Source of the DNA: Oryzomonas sagensis | GTDB taxonomy: Bacteria > Desulfobacterota > Desulfuromonadia > Geobacterales > Pseudopelobacteraceae | NCBI RefSeq assembly: GCF_008802355.1 | Contig: NZ_VZRA01000010.1 | Span: forward strand, 1 to 37,394 | Direction: 5' to 3' | Length of the DNA: 37,394 bases | In this document: positions 30,449 through 37,258 of the stretch, piece by piece | How positions within the stretch are numbered: the first letter of the stretch is position 1 | How the letters are laid out: each line of letters begins with the position of its first letter | Made by a program: the position numbers and the translations under genes | Notes under the pieces: model-generated | The model's database searches: none | Seen by the model: only the letters and a program-made list of their open reading frames with translations | What the model was told of the DNA's origin: nothing

Positions 30449-30768
30449 AGAAGATCGTCTTCATCACCCCTGGGGATGCCCGGCCCGGCTTCGCCCTGGC
30501 CGGTTTCCAGCAGCACACGACCACCGTCGCCGGGGTCGAGGAGGCGTTGCGCAGCGTGCTGGCCGACCCGGAAACCAGGGTGGCGGTGGTGGACGAACGG
30601 CTGTTGCCGGGCATGAGCGAGGAGCGTTTCAAGGAGATGGGCGCCCGGTGGCCCGGTGTGTTGGTGGTCCTCCCGGCGCCGGAGCAGAAGGGGGCGGAGA
30701 GCGAGGAAGACTACGCCCTGCGTATCATCAGGAAGGCAATTGGGTATCACGTGCGCTTGCAGCGGTAG
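30445..30768 (+). CDS. atpF: V/A-type ATPase subunit F
   Basis: A 107-residue rotor regulatory subunit with a Rossmann-like fold: KKIVFITPGDARPGFALAGFQ at the N-terminus, TRVAVVDERLLPGM in the middle and PGVLVVLPAP before the C-terminal helix. It binds subunit D in the central shaft and tunes ATPase activity. It begins with a GTG at 30445 inside the end of the subunit C gene (GTGA overlap). A 76-base gap with short cctatagg-type repeats separates it from subunit A. Confidence 0.93.
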   Translation: MKKIVFITPGDARPGFALAGFQQHTTTVAGVEEALRSVLADPETRVAVVDERLLPGMSEERFKEMGARWPGVLVVLPAPEQKGAESEEDYALRIIRKAIGYHVRLQR

Positions 30769-30781
30769 GGGCAGGAGCGGG

Positions 30782-30811
30782 ACCTATAGGACTCATAGGT
30801 TCTATAAGACC
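30782..30811 (+). repeat. Short tandem/palindromic element between subunits F and A
   Basis: Three near-copies of a ctatagga-like word at roughly ten-base spacing, with the local palindrome acctat/ataggt (30782-30787 and 30795-30800). It is the only non-coding stretch between F and A. It could be a small hairpin that affects mRNA processing. Confidence 0.4.
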
Positions 30812-30844
30812 GGAGTAGCTATCCTCACAGAAAAGGACCTCACC

Positions 30845-32473
30845 ATGGACGGACGCATCACCGGCATATCCGGCCCCACGGTCACCGCAAAGGTCGGCGG
30901 TGTGAAGCTGTGCGACATGGTCCTGGTGGGCCATGCCGGGCTGGTGGGCGAGGTGGTGCGGCTGGCGGGGGAACAGGCGATCGTCCAGGTCTACGAGAAT
31001 ACCCTGGGGCTGGGGGTGGGGGAACCGGTCGTGGGGACCGGGGGGCAGCTCACCGTCACCCTCGGTCCGGGGCTGGTCTCCACCATGTACGATGGCCTGC
31101 AACGGCCCCTGGAACGGGTGCGCGCCGCTGTGGGCCCCTTTATCCGGCCCTGCCGGGATATCCCCCCCCTGGACACCGCAGCGGAATGGCGATTCGAGCC
31201 GGACCGGAAGGCCGGGGATGAGGTAGGGGCTGGCGAGGTCATCGGGCGCATCCGGGAGGGGGCGTTCGTCCACCTGATAACCGCCCCGGTACCCGGCAGG
31301 CTGGGGGAGGTGCGGTCGGGGAGGTGCACCCTGGCGGAGCCGGTGGCCCGCTACGCGGACGGGTGCGGGATTTTTGCCCTCCAGAAATGGCCGGTGCGCC
31401 GGCCGCGCCCCTTCCGGCGCAAGCTCCCCCCGGTGCTGCCGCTCGTCACCGGCCAGCGGGTCATCGACTTCCTCTTCCCCCTGGTGCGGGGCGGCACCGC
31501 CATCTTTCCGGGCGGCTTCGGCACCGGCAAGACCATCCTGGAGCAGACCATCGCCAAGTTCGCCGACGCGGACCTGGTGGTGTACGTGGGGTGCGGCGAG
31601 CGGGGCAACGAGATGGCGGAACTGCTGGAGGAGTTCCGCACCCTGAAGGATCAACGCACCGGCGCCTCGCTCCTGTTCCGTACCATCGTGGTGGTCAACA
31701 CCTCCAACATGCCGGTGGCCGCCCGGGAGGCGTCCATCTACACCGCCGTCACCATTGCGGAATACTACCGGGACCTGGGGCTGCACGTGCTGCTCCTGGC
31801 CGACAGCATCTCCCGCTGGGGCGAGGCGCTGCGGGAGATCTCCTCCTCCCTGGAGGAGATGCCGGGCGAGGAGGGGTATCCCACCTATCTCTCGTCCCGG
31901 CTGGCGGCCTTTTTCGAGCGCGCCGGGGCGGTGGAGACCCTGAACGGCGCCATCGGCTCCCTCACCATGATCCTCTCCGTCTCCCCGCCGGGGGGGGACT
32001 TCTCCGAGCCGGTCACCCAGGCCTGCCTCCGCACCACCGGCGTGTTCCTGATGCTGGACGCCGCCCTGGCCCACAGCCGCCATTATCCGGCCATCAACTG
32101 GGCCCAGAGCTATTCCCTCTACGCCGCCGGGGTGACGGGGCACTTCACCGCCCGGGTGGCCCCTGCCTGGGGAGAGATGCAGCAGCGCTGCCGGGAGCTG
32201 TTGCAGCGGGAGGAGACCCTGCGGGAGGTGGCGGAGATCGTGGGGGCCGAGGGGTTGCAGGATGGGGACCGGCTCCTGATGATGACCACGGAGCGGATCA
32301 GGAACGAGTTTCTCTGCCAGAACGCCTACGGCGACGACGCCTTTTGCGCCCCGGAACGGACGGCGGCAAAGATGGGCGCCATCCTGGCGTTGTACGACCG
32401 GGCCGAGGCCGGACTCAAGCAGGGGCTTTCCCTGGACGAGGCGCTGGTATCCCGTGTGGCGAGTACCTTGTAA
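30845..32473 (+). CDS. atpA: V/A-type ATPase catalytic subunit A
   Basis: A 542-residue catalytic subunit. It has an N-terminal beta-barrel (GRITGISGPTVTAKV), the subunit-A-specific bulge (~110-190, AEWRFEPDRKAGDEVGAG), the P-loop GGFGTGKT (~222-229), VGCGERGNEMAELLEEF with the catalytic glutamate, ADSISRWGEALREIS, GEEGYPTYLSSRLAAFFERAG, and the C-terminal INWAQSYSLY region. Length is somewhat below the usual 575-590, mainly from shorter C-terminal and insert loops, and no catalytic motif is missing. The start at 30845 follows AAAAGGACC. It hydrolyses or makes ATP in the cytoplasmic head together with subunit B. A 199-base gap with a repeat follows. Confidence 0.96.
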   Translation: MDGRITGISGPTVTAKVGGVKLCDMVLVGHAGLVGEVVRLAGEQAIVQVYENTLGLGVGEPVVGTGGQLTVTLGPGLVSTMYDGLQRPLERVRAAVGPFIRPCRDIPPLDTAAEWRFEPDRKAGDEVGAGEVIGRIREGAFVHLITAPVPGRLGEVRSGRCTLAEPVARYADGCGIFALQKWPVRRPRPFRRKLPPVLPLVTGQRVIDFLFPLVRGGTAIFPGGFGTGKTILEQTIAKFADADLVVYVGCGERGNEMAELLEEFRTLKDQRTGASLLFRTIVVVNTSNMPVAAREASIYTAVTIAEYYRDLGLHVLLLADSISRWGEALREISSSLEEMPGEEGYPTYLSSRLAAFFERAGAVETLNGAIGSLTMILSVSPPGGDFSEPVTQACLRTTGVFLMLDAALAHSRHYPAINWAQSYSLYAAGVTGHFTARVAPAWGEMQQRCRELLQREETLREVAEIVGAEGLQDGDRLLMMTTERIRNEFLCQNAYGDDAFCAPERTAAKMGAILALYDRAEAGLKQGLSLDEALVSRVASTL

Positions 32474-32496
32474 CACTTACGTTAACGGATACAATT

Positions 32497-32632
32497 CCCT
32501 CCCCCCTCGCGGGGGAGGGTTAGGGTGGGGGGGACGTTGCCATGACGTGGGCCTGGTTGCAGCTTCACCCACCCCCTAACCCCTTTAGGCCCCAGAGGGT
32601 CCTCCCGTCAAGGGAGGGGGAACTTCCCGGCA
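32497..32632. repeat. Dispersed G/C-rich repeat, copy 2, inside the ATPase operon
   Basis: The 199-base gap between subunits A and B holds two inverted-repeat modules: ctcccccctcgcgggggagg with a G-run (about 32506-32534), and ccccctaacccctttaggc followed by a ccccagagggtcctcc core and aagggaggggg (about 32572-32622). The core repeats the sequence at 20109-20170 almost exactly. No reading frame here is credible; subunit B starts 41 bases later. Confidence 0.72.
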
Positions 32633-32672
32633 TAGTGCTCCATGATCTGATCCTGTCCGACACGAGGTGGCT

Positions 32673-33995
32673 ATGAGGCTGAGCGAACACCGATACCGTA
32701 CCGTCGCCTCCGTGGGGGGGCCGCTCCTCTTCGTGGAGGGCGTCGTGAACTGCCGCATGGGGGAGATGGTGCGGATCATCTACCCGGACGGCACGGCTGT
32801 GGCTGGCGAGGTGTTGAAGATCTCCGGCCAAACCGTGCTGATCCAGGTGTTCGGCGAGACCGCGGGCATCGACCTGGGGGCCGAGGTGATCTTCAGCGAT
32901 GCGGTCCGCCGGGCTCCATTGTCCCGCTCCATGGTGGGGCGGGTCTTCAACGGCTCCTTCGAACCCATCGACGGTCTCCCCATGTTTATCCCGGAGCAGT
33001 GGGGCGGGGTGAACGGCCTCCCCATCAACCCCACGGCCCGGGCCTGCCCCGAGGAATTCATCGAAACCGGCTTTACGGCCATCGACACCCTCAACACCCT
33101 GGTCAAGGGGCAGAAGCTCCCCATCTTCTCCTGCGCCGGGCTCCCCTCCCGCGAGGTGGCGGCCGGCATCCTGCGCAACGCGCGCCTGGCGGGCGGGGGC
33201 GAATTCGTGGTGGTGTTCGTGGCCCTGGGGTTGACCCACCACGACTACTCCTTTTACATGGACGCGCTCCAGGAGATGCACACCGGTTTCGTGGCCTTCG
33301 TGAACCGGGCCGACGAACCGGTGGTGGAGCGGCTCCTGGCGCCCCGCTTCGGCCTGGCCTGCGCCGAGTACCTGGCCTTTTCCTGCGGCATGGACGTGCT
33401 GGTGGTGGTGACCGACATCACCAACTACTGCGACGCCCTGCGGGAGGTCTCCACGGCCCGGGAGGAACTCCCCGGCCGCCGGGGCTACCCCGGCTACATG
33501 TACTCCGACCTGGCCTCTCTGTACGAACGGGCCGGGCGGATACAGGGAACGGCCGGGTCGGTGACCATGCTGCCGGTGGTGACCATGCCGGAGGACGACA
33601 TCACCCACCCCATCCCGGACCTGACCGGCTATATCACCGAGGGGCAGATCGTGCTCTCCCGCGAGCTGCACCAGCGGGGCGTCTTCCCGCCGGTGGACGT
33701 GCTCCCCAGCCTGTCCCGGCTCATGCAGCGCGGCATCGGCCCCGGCCATACGCGGGATGACCATCGTCGGATCGCCGACGCCCTGTACCGGCACTACGCC
33801 AAGGGGCGCTATGTGCGCGGCCTGGAGGCGGTGGTGGGGCGGGAGGGGATGGTGGAGGCGGATCGGGTGATGCTGGATTTCGCCGACGCCTTCGAGGCGG
33901 AGGTCATCGGCCAGGGCGAGGCCCGGCGGGGGATCGGCGCGAGCCTGGACGCCGGGCTGGCCCTGTTGAAACGTTTTTCTTTGGAGCCGCCATGA
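32673..33995 (+). CDS. atpB: V/A-type ATPase non-catalytic subunit B
   Basis: A 440-residue regulatory nucleotide-binding subunit. It has the N-terminal barrel (YRTVASVGGPLLFVEGV), SMVGRVFNGSFEPIDG, the degenerate P-loop region LVKGQKLPIFSCAGLPSREVAAGIL (no GKT, as expected), VTDITNYCDALREVSTAREELPGRRGYPGYMYSDLASLYERAG and GYITEGQIVLSRELH. It alternates with subunit A in the head. The start at 32673 follows GAGGTGG; the in-frame GTG at 32667 is part of that site. It is separated from subunit A by the dispersed repeat but overlaps subunit D by four bases. Confidence 0.96.
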   Translation: MRLSEHRYRTVASVGGPLLFVEGVVNCRMGEMVRIIYPDGTAVAGEVLKISGQTVLIQVFGETAGIDLGAEVIFSDAVRRAPLSRSMVGRVFNGSFEPIDGLPMFIPEQWGGVNGLPINPTARACPEEFIETGFTAIDTLNTLVKGQKLPIFSCAGLPSREVAAGILRNARLAGGGEFVVVFVALGLTHHDYSFYMDALQEMHTGFVAFVNRADEPVVERLLAPRFGLACAEYLAFSCGMDVLVVVTDITNYCDALREVSTAREELPGRRGYPGYMYSDLASLYERAGRIQGTAGSVTMLPVVTMPEDDITHPIPDLTGYITEGQIVLSRELHQRGVFPPVDVLPSLSRLMQRGIGPGHTRDDHRRIADALYRHYAKGRYVRGLEAVVGREGMVEADRVMLDFADAFEAEVIGQGEARRGIGASLDAGLALLKRFSLEPP

Positions 33996-34612
33996 TCCAC
34001 CCGACCCGCACCAACCTGCTGCTGCTCAAGGAAAAGGCCCGCTCCGTGACCGGGAGCGTCGGCATCCTCACGGCCCGCCGCCTGGCCCTGATCCGAGAGA
34101 TCCTGGCCATCTCCACCCCCTTCCTCCAGTCTCGGGCCGAGGTGAAAAAGGCCTACACCAGGGCCCTGACCGAGATGGCGCTTGCCAGTGGCCTGGAGGG
34201 GGACGATTTCGTCGGATCGCTCCCCATGGGGACTGCCCGGGATGTGGGGGTGGAGGTGGGGGAGCGGAACGTCATGGGGCTCCGTTACCGGGAAATCCAG
34301 GTCCAGGGGGAGGTGCGCCGCCCCCCGGACGAGCGGGGCTACGACTGCCGCTTCACCACTCCGCACCTGGAGGAGGCCATCGGCCTCTTCGAGGAGATCG
34401 TGGCGGAGATGTTGGTGATCGCCGCCTTCGAGGTGCGCATGAAGCGGCTGGGGGAAGAGGTGGTCCGGGTGACGCGACGGATCAGGGTGCTGGAGGAGCG
34501 GGTGCTCCCCGGCCTGCAAAGCGAGATCAGGGCAATCGCCCACTATATCGGCGAGCGGGAGCGGGAATCCTTCTACCGCCTGAAGCGTTTCAAGGAGCAG
34601 CGGAGCGGATGA
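33992..34612 (+). CDS. atpD: V/A-type ATPase central-shaft subunit D
   Basis: A 206-residue, long antiparallel coiled-coil rotor shaft. The N-terminal MIHPTRTNLLLLKEKARSVTGSVGILTARRLALIREI and the C-terminal MKRLGEEVVRVTRRIRVLEERVLPGLQSEIRAIAHYIGERERESFYRLKRFK helices are characteristic. It transmits rotation from the head to subunits F and C and the c-ring. The ATG at 33992 overlaps the subunit B stop (ATGA), so it is translationally coupled. Last gene of the operon; no obvious strong terminator follows before the tRNA promoter at 34701. Confidence 0.95.
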   Translation: MIHPTRTNLLLLKEKARSVTGSVGILTARRLALIREILAISTPFLQSRAEVKKAYTRALTEMALASGLEGDDFVGSLPMGTARDVGVEVGERNVMGLRYREIQVQGEVRRPPDERGYDCRFTTPHLEEAIGLFEEIVAEMLVIAAFEVRMKRLGEEVVRVTRRIRVLEERVLPGLQSEIRAIAHYIGERERESFYRLKRFKEQRSG

Positions 34613-34700
34613 GCCGGACGGGGCAAGTGGGATAACTACCATGATATCACCGTTTTGCCCTGTGATCTCAGGATGATGATTTTTTTGCGTACATTTTGAG

Positions 34701-34730
34701 TTGACACAGCCAATAATTCCATGCTAAAAA
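34701..34730 (+). promoter_or_regulatory. Sigma-70 promoter of the tRNA-Asn gene
   Basis: A perfect TTGACA (34701-34706) and a TAAAAA -10 (34725-34730) with 18-base spacing, 19 bases before the tRNA. The strong -35 fits a stable-RNA promoter. Confidence 0.65.
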
Positions 34731-34749
34731 ATCGACTCTACACCGCTAT

Positions 34750-34825
34750 TCCCCAATAGCTCAGTTGGTAGAGCAGGTGGCTGTTAACCACCTTGTCCCT
34801 GGTTCGAGTCCGGGTTGGGGAGCCA
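34750..34825 (+). tRNA. tRNA-Asn (anticodon GTT)
   Basis: A full 76-base cloverleaf. Acceptor stem tccccaa pairs with ttgggga (34815-34821). The D arm is gctcagttggtagagc, the anticodon arm ggtgg-ctgttaa-ccacc gives GTT, and the T arm is cctgg-ttcgagt-ccggg with one wobble. The discriminator is G and CCA is encoded (34823-34825). AT-richer accessory genes begin right after it, so it may be an integration site. Confidence 0.97.
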
Positions 34826-34834
34826 AACAAAACA

Positions 34835-34867
34835 AGGGCTTACAGAGATGATCTGTGAGCCCTTTTT
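34835..34867 (+). terminator. Rho-independent terminator after tRNA-Asn
   Basis: Arms agggcttacaga (34835-34846) and tctgtgagccct (34852-34863) with one wobble, a five-base loop and a T-run to 34867. Confidence 0.85.
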
Positions 34868-34909
34868 GTTTGTGCAACCTCTGATGCAACCCCTGCCTCT
34901 TTCACTGGT

Positions 34910-34942
34910 AAAAAAACCGGGGGCATCTTTCGACACCCCCGG
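34910..34942 (-). terminator. Terminator of the 59-residue minus-strand gene
   Basis: Seven G/C pairs, ccggggg/cccccgg (34917-34923 and 34936-34942), with a 12-base loop. On the minus strand a run of seven T follows. It begins 28 bases after the stop of the small gene. Confidence 0.8.
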
Positions 34943-34969
34943 CGCGTGGTGATAACGTGTTGTGGACAG

Positions 34970-35149
34970 TCACAGCACAGATAAATTCCTGAATCTCGGT
35001 TGAAGTGAACGCTGGTACATCACCCGGCCCCGCCTGTCCAGTCTTGCAAAAGCCTCTTCGATCCTATCCGCCTCAACCTCGTTGCCTATCCTCCAAGCCT
35101 GTGCCCTTGCTGCAATAAGCTCCATCCGCGTCATAGTGCTGTAGTTCAT
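34970..35149 (-). CDS. Small hypothetical protein, 59 aa, with strong ribosome site
   Basis: The 59-residue reading frame MNYSTMTRMELIAARAQAWR... ends at a TGA at 34970-34972. An AGGAGG site lies seven bases before the ATG and a good terminator follows the stop, so this is very likely expressed although short. It is basic and helical, with Arg/Glu-rich segments (EVEADRIEEAFARLDRR) and no membrane segment. I recognise no family; size and context suit a small DNA-binding or regulatory protein of a mobile element. Upstream (35150-35326) is AT-rich and includes a TTGACA box at about 35210 on the minus strand with a poor -10. Confidence 0.65.
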   Translation of the reverse strand: MNYSTMTRMELIAARAQAWRIGNEVEADRIEEAFARLDRRGRVMYQRSLQPRFRNLSVL

Positions 35150-35326
35150 GGTGTAACCTCCTGAGATTGTATTTCAGCAATGACCTTACCATTCCATAAA
35201 GACATATTGATGTCAAATAAGTCATTAATATCAATTATTTAAACATCTTTTATGTGCGAATAAAACACCCAAGATGATACCCCCCCATGGGGTGTAGGGG
35301 GATGCCGGAAACGACCCCCACCCTTT

Positions 35327-35830
35327 TTATGGTAAAGGGTCCCATCCGGTATAATGGATGCTCTCTCTTTCCCGATGCCGAAACCCGCCAAGACGATGAG
35401 GGCCGATACTGGCACCTGAAGCCGTCCCTGCCGCCATTACCGGAACTGCCCGGCGTTCACACTCGATGAAGTAGTCCCGGACTTCAAAGCCCTTGTCGGG
35501 CCTGGACATCTTGGCAATGTGCTTGGCCGAATCAGTGGTGAGATAGTATTTCTTGAGGTGCTTCATCCCGCTGGGGAGCTGCTCCCCTTTTTCGGTGAGC
35601 AGGTAGTTTCGGTTTTCCACAAGTCTTGCCCTGGCGACCTGATCCTTGATCCAATTACTGAAGCCCCTAGAGATGCCAAAAAATCCATGGAGGCCCCTGA
35701 CGTTGACGATTTGGTGGCATTTCCTGGTGTTCCTGCCTGTCACTAGGGACGTGGTGCCCGATTTGTATTTCACGTTAAATTGCGGTAGTATCAGGGCCTT
35801 AACATCACCCACTGCCACCCGGCATGCCAT
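35327..35830 (-). CDS. AntA/AntB-type phage antirepressor
   Basis: A 167-residue protein whose middle part (~40-130) matches the AntA/AntB antirepressor domain: VNVRGLHGFFGISRGFSNWIKDQVARARLVENRNYLL, then KKYYLTTDSAKHIAKMSRPDKGFEVRDYFIECERRA. Such proteins, encoded by temperate phages and related elements, counteract the phage repressor. The first ~38 residues and the last ~35 are not recognisable; the C-terminal DNA- or repressor-binding half usual in larger antirepressors is absent. The ATG at 35830 has only a weak GAGG upstream; a TTG at 35833 or an internal GTG are alternatives. It is divergent from the next gene with about 12 bases between start codons. Confidence 0.8.
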   Translation of the reverse strand: MACRVAVGDVKALILPQFNVKYKSGTTSLVTGRNTRKCHQIVNVRGLHGFFGISRGFSNWIKDQVARARLVENRNYLLTEKGEQLPSGMKHLKKYYLTTDSAKHIAKMSRPDKGFEVRDYFIECERRAVPVMAAGTASGASIGPHRLGGFRHRERESIHYTGWDPLP

Positions 35831-35842
35831 CAAGGGGGCCTC

Positions 35843-36394
35843 ATGCGATTTCTCTCACGGACCAAAAACAGAATGAACTCCTACCGCCAAAGCCAGTACG
35901 ACAGCAGGGAGTTTATCATCTCCATGACCGACCGCGATTATGATGAGTTGCAACTATGTGATGCCGCGCTCAAGGTCTGGCTGCCAGAAAACGTCATAAA
36001 GGTGCTGTATGAGATCACGGTGCTGCTGAATATACCCATTTCGGACTTCATAAGGCAGTTGTTTTTCACCCACCTGTACGGCAGGTACGACCTACTTGGT
36101 TACATCGAAAGAAGCAAGCTCAAGTTTACAGACCCGGATCAGCCTTCGCCGTGTGCCAAGACTGTACCCAAAGAAGAGGCTTCACCTTCCCCCAGAATCC
36201 CCCTGTCCTCCGACAGCAACAAAGTCATTGCCCTGAAGGTCTGCCTGCCTTCAGCAATGAAGCAGGGGCTTATCGACCTCGCAGACAAAAAGTATCAACC
36301 CGTTTCTGAGTACGCCCGGCAACTCATAATTACCCACCTGCTAGGGCATCAAGCGCCATCCCCCGTCCACCTGGAGAATGCCGAAGAGGCTTAG
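35843..36394 (+). CDS. Protein with two tandem ribbon-helix-helix-like repeats
   Basis: A 183-residue protein, not of a family I can name. Residues 42-80 and 130-168 are an ungapped repeat (16 of 39 identical), each with the pattern ALKVxLP...L...(P)(I/V)S(D/E)(F/Y)xRQLxxTHLxG. This is the strand-helix-turn-helix order of an Arc/CopG-type ribbon-helix-helix unit: strand ALKV.LP, helix 1, a turn with P(I/V)S, helix 2. Two units in one chain joined by a ~50-residue Pro/Ser linker would form a dimer-like DNA-binding domain within one protein. The start at 35843 has AAGGGGG upstream. The N-terminal 40 residues are polar. Likely a regulator of the element; DNA binding is inferred. Confidence 0.68.
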   Translation: MRFLSRTKNRMNSYRQSQYDSREFIISMTDRDYDELQLCDAALKVWLPENVIKVLYEITVLLNIPISDFIRQLFFTHLYGRYDLLGYIERSKLKFTDPDQPSPCAKTVPKEEASPSPRIPLSSDSNKVIALKVCLPSAMKQGLIDLADKKYQPVSEYARQLIITHLLGHQAPSPVHLENAEEA

Positions 36395-36561
36395 AGTATC
36401 CCGCCAGCAGGTCCGTCTTGCTCCCTGAGTTAGGGGATCAACCAATTAATTTTCTAATGAGCGGGGATGTTCCACACGGCATTTTTCCACATGCTACCGT
36501 GTAGGCATGGCAAGCGCACTTTTGCGATTTAAGCCAAATTCACGGTTTATGGAGGTGCAAC

Positions 36562-36981
36562 ATGGAAAAATTCTTTTTGGTGGTTATGGTCTCGTTGATG
36601 TTGGCAGCTTGCGGCGGTGGCAGCTCAACTCCGGCAGCCCCACCCAGCGTTGATGTAACCGGCACCTGGAAGGGCAGCTCAACGGAGAGCGCCTTCGGAT
36701 CAAGCATTGCCACATTAAACGCGGTACAGTCAGGCGCTGCCGTCACCGGCACCTATTCCAACATCTACGGCACCGGCTCTGTATCGGCAACAGTCAGCGG
36801 CGGCACCATGTCATTCACGATCAGCCCCACTGGATGCACAGGAACGCTTTCAGGAACAGGAACAGTGACAACGGATACCACGACCGGCCAGACAAAGATG
36901 GCCACGTCCTTCAGTGGCACTTACGTTTGCAATGGGACCACCTTCAATGACAGCGGCACGGGCAACCTTATTAAACAGTGA
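36562..36981 (+). CDS. Putative lipoprotein, Ser/Thr/Gly-rich beta protein
   Basis: A 139-residue lipoprotein precursor. The signal peptide ends in the lipobox LAAC (Cys16 or so, in LMLAACGGGSS). A Gly/Ser-rich linker follows, then a beta-strand-rich domain with repeated T-G-T-(W/Y) steps (VTGTWKGSS, AVTGTYSN, GTGSVSATVSGGTMSFT, FSGTYVCNGT), resembling small beta-barrel or sandwich lipoproteins common in Geobacter relatives. Two cysteines (PTGCTGT and YVCNGT) may form a disulfide. GGAGG precedes the ATG. Function unknown; probably lies on the outer membrane. Followed 22 bases later by a small gene on the same strand. Confidence 0.78.
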   Translation: MEKFFLVVMVSLMLAACGGGSSTPAAPPSVDVTGTWKGSSTESAFGSSIATLNAVQSGAAVTGTYSNIYGTGSVSATVSGGTMSFTISPTGCTGTLSGTGTVTTDTTTGQTKMATSFSGTYVCNGTTFNDSGTGNLIKQ

Positions 36982-37003
36982 GAACGGAAAGGAGGAGAAC
37001 ACG

Positions 37004-37258
37004 ATGCCAGTCAAGGACATGGGCAGGGACGATCAGCACTTTCAGAAGCTGATGGGGAGGGGCGGCTTAGTGACCTCCGTGATCGGGCTAGGGAAGCCCG
37101 GTTCGCCCTCGGTGGCTCCGACGCTGGACGAGAAGATGAGGACCAAGCGAAGCTCTCTCTCTCCGGCCCCGCAAAACGAGATCGATCAGATATTCAAGGA
37201 GGCCAGGGAACAAATGAGCGGGGAATGTGAGCCGGAAGCGAAGGGCGACAAGCCCTAG
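37004..37258 (+). CDS. Small hypothetical protein, 84 aa
   Basis: An 84-residue polar protein starting MPVKDMGRDDQHFQKLMGRGG, with a very strong AAAGGAGGAG ribosome site. The middle part is Gly/Pro-rich (IGLGKPGSPSVAPTLDEK), followed by an acidic helix (NEIDQIFKEAREQMSGECEPE). No signal peptide or membrane segment; no family recognised. It may share a transcript with the upstream lipoprotein. Its stop codon overlaps the stop of the convergent gene at the window edge. Confidence 0.65.
   Translation: MPVKDMGRDDQHFQKLMGRGGLVTSVIGLGKPGSPSVAPTLDEKMRTKRSSLSPAPQNEIDQIFKEAREQMSGECEPEAKGDKP

Noticed and set aside
30728-32476. A 582-residue open frame on the minus strand opposite ATPase subunit A
   Set aside because: The plus strand encodes an unmistakable catalytic subunit with P-loop; the minus frame has no motif or ribosome site.
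35287-35469. A 60-residue plus-strand frame
   Set aside because: It overlaps the end of the antirepressor gene on the other strand, has no ribosome site and lacks a protein-like composition.
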